Notes under the pieces: model-generated | Databases searched by the model: none | Seen by the model: the letters and a program-made list of their open reading frames with translations, nothing else | Told to the model about the DNA's origin: nothing | Part shown: positions 34,870 to 45,608 of the stretch, in pieces | Layout of the letters: each line of letters starts with the position of its first letter | Numbering within the stretch: position 1 is the stretch's first letter | Source of the DNA: Paramacrobiotus metropolitanus | Taxonomy: Eukaryota; Tardigrada; Eutardigrada; Parachela; Macrobiotidae | Reading direction: 5' to 3' | Length of the DNA: 64,000 nucleotides | Assembly: GCF_019649055.1 (NCBI RefSeq) | Contig: NW_026570337.1 | Span: 186,001-250,000, forward strand | Position numbers and translations under genes: made by a program

Positions 34870-35771
34870 GGTACCTTTGTGAAAAACCAGCGGAGGGAAT
34901 CAGGAAATTCCAGAAGAGTTGGGACTGGGCCGTGGTAGAGATGAACTACTCACGGGTACGCATGCAAGCTATTAGGAGCGGAAACGAGAAGGAAATGGCC
35001 CTGCTGCTGGCAGCAACTGAAAAAGAATCTGCAGCCTGGGTACACGCCTTACCGGCCGCTTGCCTTGGAACCGTCCTGAATGATGACCAAGTGAGAATCG
35101 CCATTGGCCTGCGTTTTGGATTGCCAGTGGTGGCAGCCCATGAATGCCGGGGGTGTGGTTTTCAAGTAACTCCGGATGGCCACCATGGTTTAGCATGCCT
35201 GTACAACCAAGGTAGATGGAGTCAGCACGTGGAACTTAACTCCATCCTTGACCGTGGCTGTTTCGCGGCAGGAATTCCTTGCGAACTGGAACCAAAAGGA
35301 ATGTTGAGAGATAACGGCGAAAGGCCTGATGGTGCAACGTTGGTTCCCGTTCGGGACGGAAAGCAACTAGTATGGGACGCTACGTGTGCAGATACTTTGG
35401 CTCAGTCGTACCTGAAAGGATCGGCTAAAGCGGCTGGAGCAGCGGCTCGTCAAGCGGAAAACCGAAAACGATCTAACTACCGATTCCTGGGCGATCAGTA
35501 TTTGTTTTATCCGTTTGCTGTGGAGACGATGGGAGTCCTAGGAGAAGGTGCTAAGGAAATGGTTAGCTTCTTTGGACGTCTCATAAGGGAAAAAACAGGC
35601 GAGAGTAGATCCACGGCTTTCCTTATACAGCGTATTAGTTTGGCGATTATGAAGGGAAACGCAGCAGCAGTTTTGGGCACTTTGCCAGGACGGAATAAAT
35701 TTGTTAAAAGTGAATTTGGTTGTTTTTTTTTCAGTCTTAATACAGCAGTAGTTGTAATCAGACCTGGGTAA
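34870..35771 (+). pseudogene. 5'-truncated RLE non-LTR retrotransposon fragment with open endonuclease frame
   Basis: An uninterrupted frame of ~295 residues equivalent to the C-terminal third of the retrotransposon protein at 60390. It contains the ALPAACLGTVL lead, the CxxC...GHHGLAC zinc-binding motif, SQHVELN (in place of RHN), the RPDG block followed after 15-16 residues by LVWDAT, and the GESRSTAFLIQR block. No reverse transcriptase lies upstream, so it is a dead 5'-truncated insertion or a retained endonuclease-like frame. No poly(A) or target duplication is obvious. It belongs to a subfamily different from the 18.6-kb and 30.4-kb fragments. Confidence 0.75.
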
Positions 35772-37218
35772 AGATTTTGCTGATGTTTTGTCTGAAGTGG
35801 GGCACAACGCTCCGTTGCGCGCCCGTGAAAGATAACGCGAGTTAGTCACCACAACATTCTCAAGCCGAAAGCTAACGGCTGCGCTCATTGGTCCGCTACG
35901 TGATCCACAGATGAATTACAAAACGTAGCTTCGAAGCTGCGTTTTCTATTTCACACACACTTTCACCTCCGTTGTTCAGCATAGCCAACAGAGCATTACA
36001 CAATGGTCACCCGTAACATGATGAAGCGTTTTAATTTTGTTAGCTAATAAAAATTAATGTAATTGAGTATTAATGTTTTTTTATTAGTGATCGGTCCCAT
36101 TAGCTTAAAAGTTTCTGTTAGTACTAGACTGATTGCTAATTTAGTAATTACGATTATTAATTAAAGTAATTATTATTAGTGTTTCTTATAGGATTAATAT
36201 TAGTGAATTATATCAGCAGTGTTATTTAGGTTGCGTTACTGCGTAATTAAGTCTAATTACTTTAATTAATTACGCTGAGTAATTAGGAATTCCGAATTAC
36301 ATTAGTCAGTAAAGTTACCAATTATTATTAAATTAATCAATAATTACCACCAAGCATGCTGCATGCGAATTAATATGCGTCTGCGGCCCTGCATTAATTG
36401 TAAATTCATTTGTGTTTATGCAGAACGATTCATTTAGCAGTCAGTGCTAGCGTTTCATTTGCTGATCCACTGCTTGTTACTGGTCCAACGCACTCTCATT
36501 TTTTGCAGTGCGTCATCCAACAATGACGCATACTGCTTTCACATTTTATTTCGCGATATTTTTCTCGAAAAGTTTTGCTAGGATTGATCGGGCCTAGTGA
36601 GTACAGTAGTGTTGTTGGCCTACCGTGAATGTATGAAGCTTCAAACCATTAAAAAATATATGTTTACTTCCTTTTCATAAAGAGGCACCTGCTTAGGTAT
36701 TATGCATTAAGTGCTGTTTTTAGATATATTCTGTTTCTCTTTTCTTATTTAGATCTCAGTGCGGGATACAGCCATACAGGATAGAGGAGAGGATAATATA
36801 GCAAATACATAAAACTGGAAACATCAGGAGCCGAAACATCAGTACAGAGTACTAGAAAAGTAATCATTATGCCCAGTGAACACAATCTGAAACGTGTCAC
36901 CTTGATGGAAATTACGGTAAATCGGGTAAGCTCGGGTATATTCTTACGTTGGACGATGTCTTCCTCGTGGTCGGCTGAAATGCATATATATAGCTGCCTG
37001 CTGCGTGCTGGGAGCCTGGGAGCACAGCATTCGCGACACTTCCGTCAAAACTTAATGCCGAATGCCGATTAAATATGCATATGTGACTGTTTATCATGCC
37101 ACCTATAATAATGAGGGTGAGCACTGTGAGCAATGCTTCGTTTATTACTGTATGTGCGTGTAGGTATTATCCATCGGTGATCCCCATAATAATATTAAGC
37201 CTCCAAAAGAAGCGTCGG
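35772..37218. other. AT-rich spacer with AATTA-dense block
   Basis: Between ~36030 and 36345 the sequence is packed with TTAAT, TAATTA and ATTAG words and is otherwise free of coding signal. The rest shows nothing recognisable. Copy F ends at 37219. Confidence 0.45.
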
Positions 37219-39460
37219 TTAGGTAACCGTTTTCGCAGCCAGCCATCTGAGCAATTCTGTTGCCGGCATGTAGTGCAAGTACGCCGTCTGCCTTAGCCAG
37301 ACTTCCCGCTGATGATCCGGCTGCACCCAGCACTCCACCCGCGCCAATGTCGACGCCTGCAGCTGAGCAGTGGGGAAGACAAGCGTGCTGGTGAAATTGT
37401 CGCCGGCGGTGTTATTTTCAAAAATCCTGTATTCCGCCAATGTTTCCCCTGGGATGCGGTCCCGCAGCCACGGCGGGACATGCTTGGGGGAGGGGCGCCG
37501 TGGCGGAGGCGTGGCTACCGGCTTCACGAAGGGCTCCAGAGCGTGGTACCGGGGCGCCGCTAGCCACTGCGCGTTGTAGCGCCAGATAAAGCCCATCCGA
37601 GCGTGAAACGGATCGGTTGGCAGTGTCAGGCTGGTGGCGCACCGGAAGCGCGCCTCATCAGAGCCGATGATTGTGATGTTCATCAGCGGCGCCAGGAAGA
37701 GTTCGCTGGCGGTGGGCGTCACGTGGAAGCGGAAGTACTGCAGCGGGCAGTACTTATACTCGGGGTCGGCTTCGCATTCCTGAAAGCAGGCCACCAGGCC
37801 GCGTGACGCCCAGGTGACGTTGCGGATGGTCAGCGTGGCGGAGGCGGCCGCCCAGTCCACTGTTTGCTGGATATCGGCGGAGGCCGTGTAATTGAAATAG
37901 AGCCCGTCGCTGTTGAGTGCCGCCAGCATTTTTTGGTTCTGCCCCCACAAAACGGTTGTTTCGTTGGCGTTGCTCCCGTTAGCGTTGGGGAGGATCCGCA
38001 AAGGACTGCAGTGAAAGGTCGCCGCACCGCCGGAACTGGCACGGACCACCGGGTACTTCTCCAGGGTGACGAGGGAGCGCAGCGAGGGTGGAAGGGGCAC
38101 ATGAATTCGTCCGTCGATCGGCTGCCGAGTAGAGGTCGCAAACCGTATACGGCAACACCGTATACGGTATACGGTACGGTCAAACCGTAAGGATCCGTAT
38201 AAGAAATGAGTACGGTAACAAAGTTACCGTACTTAACCGTATATAAACTAGTTACGGTAATATCGTAACCGGATGAAATGTTTCTACGGTAAGTTACGGC
38301 ACGGCACTTTTTAAATAAAAAGGTAAACAACAGTTTCAATGAAGTTGGTTGCGAATTCACATGTAAAGTAAGCGAGTGGCCATTGGGCACTGGCTCCATC
38401 ACCGTTGCTGACTTCATTAAAAACGCTGCAGTTATTGCAGTCCTTAACTGAAGAAATTCTTTCAATCCACTCACGTACTAGCAATTCGTATTAGCCTGAC
38501 CTGTTAGTTAATTCAATATCGAGATATGGTGCTTTCGACTGACGCATTTTAACTGCACAATGTTTTAACTCGGTATGCTGAGTCAAGTTATTTGCAACTT
38601 TAGAATATGTCGAAAAGAACGTTTCATATGTCGAAAAAAACTAAAAAATAAACATGCCGTAGTTTACCGTACCGTACCGTAATGGGTTGGAAAATTTTTG
38701 TGCCGTAACCGTACAGATGCAGAACATGGCTGCCGTAAAAGCACCGTAGCCGTAAAGCGCTACGGTAAAACCGTACGTAATCGTAAGAAAATTTCGTACG
38801 GTTTGAGACCTCTACTGCCGAGCCGCCTCGCTCATCACATCGTCCACTAAAGGTCATCGTTATGTTATGCTAAATTGGATGAATGTTGTCTAAGCGGTTC
38901 ATCACGTTGTAGCTATCTGTTCTGACCAGCTTACCATGAGCGCAGTGCAACTGCGAAGTGCGAACATTATCGGAAGCTGACCAACCAGTTTCTAAAACTG
39001 ATTTTCGTCTTCGTTTTTTTTCCGTTTGTACGCGACGTTCTAATAAATTTCGATCTGCGATCTGGCCGCACAGTGAACTGGTATTCTCATTTCTCGTAAG
39101 CGCAAAATAGCTGATTAGTGAACTTAGATCCTTTTCCAACCAAAACAGTCGTTTGCTCCCTGGAAGCACTGCATAAGCAGTCCCAGTTGAGATGCTTTAA
39201 GAGCATCGCTTTAATGCGAATAATATTCCGTCATAATTTTGAAAGTGGGATAGCCGGAAAATCACCATAAAGGGATTTTATGATTGCATGGCAAACGTTG
39301 CAGTATTCAATCGCATTGTGGTTCTGTTCGGGGTGACTTACAGTGAAAAAATGTGGGATCGCAGCTCTGATATCGGCAAGCATCGTGCACTGGGCACGCC
39401 AGACCGCAACGATAACTGATCCATATCCAGATGACTGTTGCTATGTGCAGGTTACGCGTT
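37219..39460 (-). pseudogene. Two-Ig-domain gene, subfamily 2, copy F (split by a hAT-like element)
   Basis: Paralogue of copy E. Exon 2 begins at 38846 after a TTTAG acceptor, is interrupted after ~11 codons by a 685-bp element (38130-38814), and continues uninterrupted from 38129 to the stop at 37219, a longer C-terminus than in E. Both Ig cores, GFIWRYN and ARVECWVQP are intact. Exon 1 ends at 39342 with a GTAAGT donor and keeps the CRYQSCDPTFFH lead, but the ATG used in E is ATA here, so an upstream start would be needed. With the insertion in place the frame cannot be read through. Apart from the insertion and the start codon the coding sequence looks undamaged, so inactivation seems recent. 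Confidence 0.75.
38130..38814. mobile_element. Non-autonomous hAT-like element, 685 bp
   Basis: Inverted ends TAGAGGTCGCAAACCGTA and, from the right, TAGAGGTCTCAAACCGTA. The exact 8-base host sequence CTGCCGAG flanks both sides (38122-38129, 38815-38822) and occurs once in the unoccupied paralogue at 26.28 kb. The 8-bp duplication and end sequence fit hAT. The interior is rich in CCGTA/TACGG words and encodes no transposase. Confidence 0.85.
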
Positions 39461-39780
39461 AACGAAATTTGGGTCTTCCAGCCAAGCCGCAGATTTTCCG
39501 AACTGCCGGGATTGGGGAATGTGGGAGAAAGGGCATTTCGTGTGCCACTGTTACCGACACACTTAGCGATTATAATTTTATGCGGTCGTTGCATTGTGTC
39601 GGCCCCAAAAATCCGTGGGTTAATACTTGGTATAAGAGTGAGAGTACGTATTACTAGTACTTGTATAACGCATGAACAATTAAATGCGGATGTGGCATGA
39701 CCCGGTGCGTAGCAACGGGTTAACGGACGTTATCCACCGACGGCAATCCAGTAAAACTGCCAGTGACGGTTCTGCCGTTA

Positions 39781-40201
39781 TAGTAAAATCCGATAAGAAC
39801 GCCCCCCGAAATTAACGCCCCGTGCGGTTTTAAACGCCCCCTCTTGTAGGTCACGAAATAATAAAAGCCCCCCCGAAATTATCTCCCCGGGGCGTCTAAT
39901 AATTTGTGGCGCTGCCCTTTTTTAGTCTGATATCGGTACGGTCTTAGTGGTACATCTTGCTAATTTAGCTAATGCACACTCTTAAACCATGATTTTCTAA
40001 CTGATGTCTTGGTTTCTGAATTATTCCATTAATTTTCATACATAATAATCTCGTTAAAACTGACACATCTTGAGCGTGTTATTCATTTGAAAAATTAGAC
40101 GCCCCCCCCCCCCGTAATAAACGCCCCCTGCCGTTTTAAACGCCCCCTCCCGAGCCTCTCAAAAAAATAAACGCCCAGGGCGTTAACATCAGATTTTACG
40201 G
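39781..40201. mobile_element. C-rich MITE, 421 bp, TA-flanked
   Basis: Ends read TAGTAAAATCCGATAAGAAC on the left and CCGTAAAATCTGATGTTAAC from the right, each followed by CGCCC. TA flanks both sides. Subterminal regions contain repeated AACGCCCCC tracts, all C-rich on the plus strand. The paralogous site near 26880 lacks the element. No coding capacity. It is probably related to the element at 43049. Confidence 0.65.
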
Positions 40202-40404
40202 TATTCCGAGAGTAAGCCTATCAGTGCACACGTCATGATGAGGCGGATGGAAAAATTACAAACCGGGACTCCAAATAAAAATTGCGAGCGGATAATTGTT
40301 CCTTGCAGAGCGCCTGGCTGCTTCACCTCCTCGACAGCCCTGCCAAACCATCTGATGCCAGCATAAACAGACCTTTTTGGCGGGGTTGATAAGGCCGTTA
40401 CGTT

Positions 40405-40530
40405 ATAGCAATCCTGATTCTGCAAATGGTTCACCGCATTGCATTTTCGACGCACAAAGCCGCAACGGCGTTGGTGGCTCCTGTCGGCATTCGGCGCATC
40501 CGACGTAACGCCAGTAATTCCAGTTGGGAT
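40405..40530 (-). pseudogene. Partial copy of the Cys-rich gene at 27051-27419
   Basis: The last ~35 codons align with the gene at 27051-27419. They keep a CASKMQC block, the GEPFAESGLL ending and the same stop, although an upstream insertion adds codons and extra Cys. The N-terminal part could not be found upstream. The conserved end is what argues that the pair was once coding. Confidence 0.3.
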
Positions 40531-41489
40531 TTGCTTGGATTTCAGTAGAAGAATGATCGTAGCAGATGAAAAATGTTTAGCATGCAGGGCTATCTACCGT
40601 ACATATCCCAACCACTTCACGTACAGGTAGAGCGCGGCCGCGTTACAAGCGACCCTGAAGGGTTGCAAGCTACTGCGCCATCTTCCCGTTATTCCCCTGC
40701 AGCAGCGTTATCAGTACGCATTAAAAGATTCGGGGGTTTCCCTCGGTAATTGCTGCCGTCCACTCTGCTATCCGATGCAAGAAGAAGGAAGCGGTGACCC
40801 ACGAAACACGAGTTGGTGTGTGCTGGCCGAATCGCATGTCAGTGGAAGCGTGAGAATGCTGGCAATACTGTCCACCTAGCAGAGATTTCCACACAGGAAC
40901 ATACCGGAAGCGCCTCTGTTGCAGGGAATAGATATCGTTTCTTTCCTGTAGCTGTTGCAGCGCTGGGAGGTTTGATCTTTGTTTCCAGTTAGTGACCTTC
41001 TCGAGAGAATGTCCAAGTTAGGACGTGATTCACTTATGGTTCTATAGTGGTTCTATAGTGTCGACGAAATTTAGCCCTTCCCAAAAGCTGCGTGGCAGTT
41101 GCGGGCGTTCGGCGCCGGCTTTACTGCGGCTTAAGCATTTCCGGCTGAGCCACTGTCATATCCAACTGGGGCCTGGGTCAGATCACCGCACTCCGTGTGC
41201 TCTTCGCTGCAGCGACCTCTACTCGCGGTTGCTTAGTGATGCGTTTTGCTAGTTGTTACATTAGTTATTACTTGTTTAAGTTGCAGCGCCGCTGCGATAG
41301 GCTGCGAACCTCATCATGATTATACATAGTACAGCGTTTGGATAAGCGCTTGCCGTGCAATCGTGAAACTTTTATGTCCTTATCTGCAACTGCGGCAGTA
41401 CCTTCAACATTGAACTGCGGACAACGGACAAGGCAACGCGCTGGCCAATCGCAGCCAGCACGACCGTCGAGCAGGATGTATCGTGCTGT
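40531..41489. other. No gene recognised
   Basis: About 90 bases at 40640-40735 resemble 16655-16745. The rest should include the promoters of the divergent copies F and G. No clear element was found. Confidence 0.3.
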
Positions 41490-42859
41490 ATGGCATCACG
41501 GCATCTATCGGCGTCACCTGCGTTTGATTGGTCCGGTCCCAGTCGCACGAGGCGGCCCGTGCGCTACACCGCTCTCTGCAGCCAACGCCTGCCTCTAATC
41601 GTAGTCCCGCGAGGTTTGGCCTTTATTTTGTATGCGATAGCACTGATCTCGATATTCCTTGATTTTTGTATGGCTTGCACAGTACAAAAAAATGGGAGCG
41701 TGTCCAGGACCAGCATACGGTATTGCTTGGATGACAGCTGGGAATGTACATTTGCACGATGTGAGTGCTCCCATAATCACTGCACATATACCTTATTACG
41801 TCGTTACTTCCTTAAGCTTCCTTGTGTCGTTGATACGTTCTCAGTGTTCTATGCCAATGACACAAAACTTTTATGGCGTATTTTATTACCGTGGCTGCGT
41901 TCCGATGTACTTGCCGTGTTTATTTAATCTTTTTAGTGGACAAACTGCTAAACGACGCATCGCGTCATCCAGTGAACGGACGGATTCATCTGCCACTGGA
42001 CAACAAGGAGGCATCCAGCATCACCATCGACAACCTCCCCGTCGTGCAGACGAATTCAGGCGAAGCGGCAACGTTTCACTGTCCCCTGCAGTTGACACCC
42101 AACACTACGGAGACGCCGACCATAGTCTGGGTTCACAAGGGCCAAGTGCTGGCTGTCGTCCGAAGCAGCGGCATTAACGTCACCGCCGCCTACGACGTCA
42201 GTCACGCTGTCAACATAACGGCAGCCTTCGCCACGCTGATGATGAAGAACCTCAGCTGGAGCGATCGAGGTATCGTGGAGTGCCAAAATAATTGCCCGGA
42301 TGATCCGTCCCGCTTCTGCCGGCTACAGGCCTTCCGCCTGCGGGTGGCGCCCACCCGTAGCGAAATCTTCCCACTCCCGATGGCCAACGTCACAGTCAAG
42401 TGGGCGTCAGAAGCCCGCTTCCACTGCGGGACCGGCTTCACCCATCCGCTGGAGGCTTTCGACAGGCTCCACGGTTTCATCTGGCGTTTTAACCGGCAGT
42501 GGCTGGAAGCGCCCCAAAAACACCCGCTGCGTGATTTAATCTATACTGATCCCGACCAGCGTCACTTTCGCCTGTATGTTCCCTTCGACGCGCGCCATGA
42601 GGCGCTTGAAACGCTGTCAACCTACGAGGTGCAGTACAGTCACCAGGGGAACGTCGCCAGCACGCTGATTATTCCCAAAGTGGACGCGCGACGCCCGGCG
42701 CGCATCGAGTGCTGGGTGCGGCCGGATTATACGCGCGAGGTGTGGGTTATGCAGACGGCCTACCTTCACATCGTGGAAGTACCTGTCCGTCCCGGACCGG
42801 GTGATGAGAGCCGTGGAAACAGAAAATCCCACAAATTCCAGCGTCATGAAGGCGTTTGA
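41490..42859 (+). CDS. Secreted two-Ig-domain protein, subfamily 2, copy G (intact exon 2)
   Basis: Exon 1 ends at 41760 with a consensus GTGAGT donor in phase 1. Its last ~50 codons encode a hydrophobic signal peptide (LAFILYAIALISIFLDF) and a Cys-rich lead with a CLDDSWEC block. The frame opens at 41490, but the true start codon is uncertain. Exon 2 runs from 41937 (acceptor CTTTTTAG) to TGA at 42857-42859, ~306 residues. Domain 1 has FHC, IVWVHKG and VECQNNC; domain 2 has RFHC, GFIWRFN and ARIECWVRP. The end is an REVWVMQTAYLHIVEVP strand plus a ~25-residue basic tail not seen in other copies. There is no membrane helix after the Ig domains. It is the only apparently intact plus-strand member, divergent from copy F. 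Confidence 0.75.
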
Positions 42860-43048
42860 GGGCATCTTTCTTCATCTTAACGATTTAAGATACGACGTCA
42901 GCATCGGAGCTGTCCTGAGCTGTGTGAATGTTTTGACGAACAGCAGATGACCGTTCAGACAGATCGAGGGGCAAAATAGCCTTGCTTTCCAAACTGGCAG
43001 CGCTGACTAAGTCTCTTGGTGGTACCTGTAACTGCAAAATGGCATATA

Positions 43049-43326
43049 CCGTAATTATCGAATTTGAAGCCCCCCCCCCCAATACAGGCCCCCCCGTAAT
43101 TAGAGCCCACCCCTAAGGTGGTTTGAAAGTTATAAGCCCCCCTCGAAATAGAGGCCTATGGGCTTAAATAAATACCGTAAAGCCCATATTAAAAAATGCC
43201 AAAAGCTGGTTTGAAAAATTGAAGCCCCCCCCCCCCCCTAAATACAAGCCCATGCCCGTAATTGGAGCCCACCCCGTGGGCCATTTGTAATATTTGTAAC
43301 CCTGGGCTTCTAATTCGATAAAACGG
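43049..43326. mobile_element. C-rich MITE, 278 bp, TA-flanked
   Basis: Left end CCGTAATTATCGAATTTGAA and, from the right, CCGTTTTATCGAATTAGAAG, both running into GCCC, with TA on each flank. Several CCCCCC runs lie inside on one strand. Shares the CCG-TAA start and C-rich subterminal layout with 39781-40201. Confidence 0.6.
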
Positions 43327-43328
43327 TA

Positions 43329-43724
43329 ATCGTAAAATACAGATACATACATTTTATTTCGAACGAAAATTCAAATAGAAAGTGTTCTGCTACTGTTCAA
43401 CCATTACTGCATAATAACACCTTTCTACAGATAGAGTGAAACGTTGGAACAGCTTTTTTCCGGAAGACAGTGGGTAAATTTGCTCGATGAAGATACTGAG
43501 CGACATCGTGTACAGATGCTAGTTTGATAACCGGTAGAATATGCTTACGTGACTTTGCCCTGTGATGAAAATAAATATCATCCGCGATTAAATAGAATGT
43601 CGTTCCGTCCGCTATTCTAATATAGAGACCCAAGCTCTAGGGAGTTGAAGTACGGTGGTGGAATCATATGTCAGCCGAAGCCCGAAAGTGACTGGCAGTG
43701 TAGAGAAAAATCTTTCTTTCACTG
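43329..43724. other. No gene recognised
   Basis: Spacer without supportable coding or repeat structure. Confidence 0.3.
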
Positions 43725-43934
43725 TTAGCGAATAGATACTTTATCGTTTAGTTGTTGAAGCCTCCTCCTTAGGTCCCGTATCTTCCTGTTAATAAAACGA
43801 AGCATCTCCGCAAAATCTGACCCGAAAGTTCCGAAAGTCTTCATGGCCAGCGAGTGCGACAAATAACCCATCTCCTCTATGAAATGAGTATGAATCCGTT
43901 CTTCCGGCGTTTTTTTTTCGCTTGTGGCAAACAA
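43725..43934 (-). pseudogene. Small C-terminal scrap of RLE non-LTR retrotransposon
   Basis: The frame contains LSHSLAMKTFGTFGSDFAEM and an FINRKIRDL block, equivalent to the segment after the endonuclease in the other fragments (LFYPFAVETMGVLG...FFGRLIREKTG). It is truncated on both sides. Identity is low but the spacing of blocks agrees. Confidence 0.5.
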
Positions 43935-44429
43935 ATTCGATTAAATTCTTGGATATTACGATAAATTTGTTTATATGGCATCAATATATAACGAGCATAT
44001 CAGCCGTGCCACATCCACGTAACGCTTAATGACCGTGGCGTGGTATAGAGCTTAGCGTAACCCATGAACCTGCAATTCTGGCTGTACCTTTACGCAAGAA
44101 ATAAATCACTGGCTTGTACATAATTAGCTGTGCGGATCTTTACATCGCATTTAATAAATAGTTATTGATGTCACAATTATAAAATGTAGAGTGACCCACG
44201 TAATGTCTGTTGGTGGATAGTTTACAGGCAGGACAATAAAGTAAAAGTACCAACGGTTTATCAATGCTTTTAGTATTTTCGTAGTTTTTGTATTAAAAAT
44301 AATGGTGAAAAAATTTATTAAGGTGTCTCTTTTTTTTAAGCTCTTACCGTTGTAGAAGGACGGTTGTGTTATTAATAAATATGAATTAATGCAGGCACCG
44401 AGGAAGGTAATGGGCGTACTAGAGTAGCT

Positions 44430-45235
44430 AATACAAAGTAGATAGTACGAGGTACCGGAATGTAGCATCCAGGCATTCTCAAAAGCAAATGCTCAGAATT
44501 TTCGACTGATTTCCGGAACAGATAAGCCAAGTTATATAGATAGCTGAATAGCGAATGATCTGTGATCCCTTTGCTGCTTTCTTTTCCTCAGCAGCTATCT
44601 TTCAACTATGAAAAGCGAACGATTCCCAACTTGCCCAACGATGGCTTCCACAACATTTTCTGGAATAACTTCACCGTTAGAAAACTGGAATCACAGCCTT
44701 TTATCATGAAACGAAACAGATGAAAGACTGTCATTCCGATTTCCTAACGATCCTGATCAGGATGAGAACACAAAGATAAATTCATACAGAGCTGCACAAC
44801 CAATTCCCTGTGGCCGATTCGGCGATTCATTGGAAGCTTTCTGCTCGTCTCAGAACCCTCCAGTAACTGAATCCACCGCGGGCATGCACTATATGTCAGC
44901 TGTGGCGTACTGCTCAAACACGCGCACTGCACATCCGGACTCATCCTGGAAAATCCACATGTTTCGCCTGTTTAGATTAGCGGCATGCGCGGTAGCAAGA
45001 AAGCAGCGGATCAGCTGCAGCGCCGTCAATCTTCCCCGTAAGCAATTCACAGGCATGCAGTACATCCCGTACGATAGGATACGCATTTTATTGATCCTGA
45101 TTCACGGGGAAGCCGATCATCCAGACTAGGGATGCAACGGGTTGGAAGACGGGTGCGATGTTAAGTGTCAGCAGAAGCGCGAAAATGCGCGGCAGTGTCG
45201 CCCAGTTAAGAGAGATTCCTAAATGCCGCAAGTAC
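44430..45235 (+). repeat. Old partial copy of the 52.9-58.4 kb tandem unit
   Basis: Blocks in the same order as in 52970-54110 and 57010-58380: GCATCCAGGCxTTCT, GATCTGTGAxC, CAACGATGGCTTCCACAACA, the GCGGATCAGCTG block, and GATCCTGATTCACxxGGGAA-AGCCGAT. Identity is lower than between the other two copies, so it is older. Further pieces may continue at 47520-47870 and 49980-50340. Confidence 0.6.
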
Positions 45236-45401
45236 CGACTCTGATTGAAGAATGGCCAATATATGCTCTGATAATTGCCAAAATAACCGCCAAATTCAAA
45301 AAATTCTCGTTTCGTGTAGAAATGTATCATACTATTGTATGTATAGTACATTTTGTTTTATGTTTTTTACTGACTTACTTATGTTTTTTATGTTTATTTA
45401 G

Positions 45402-45608
45402 CGTGACTTCCGCATATATGTGGCACTCGATGCTGTGACACTGGATACGTTGTCCGAGTGCGCGATAGAGCTTAGTCGCGCGGGAAACCTCACCTCGGCT
45501 GTCCCCGAGGTGCAGGCGCGCTCGACAGCGCGCATCGAGTGCCGGCTGCGGCCGGGTTATACGCGCGAGGTGTGGCTCATGCAGGCAGCGTACCTCCATT
45601 TCGTTTAA
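45402..45608 (+). pseudogene. C-terminal fragment of subfamily-2 two-Ig gene (copy H)
   Basis: About 68 codons match the last part of copy G: RDFRIYVALDA, the DTLSE block, ARIECRLRP (Trp of ECW changed to Arg), and REVWLMQAAYLHFV, ending in TAA. Homology begins right after a TTTATTTAG sequence that looks like a splice acceptor, by chance or because the fragment was captured as an exon. Everything upstream is missing. Confidence 0.7.

Larger units (their letters stand above)
37219..40530. repeat. Segmental duplication, copy 2 (matches 25434-27160)
   Basis: Same order of blocks as 25434-27160 but expanded by the hAT-like element, ~280 bases of extra sequence at ~38910-39190, and the C-rich MITE at 39781-40201. 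Outside these the two copies align closely in coding DNA and more loosely in non-coding DNA. Confidence 0.8.
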
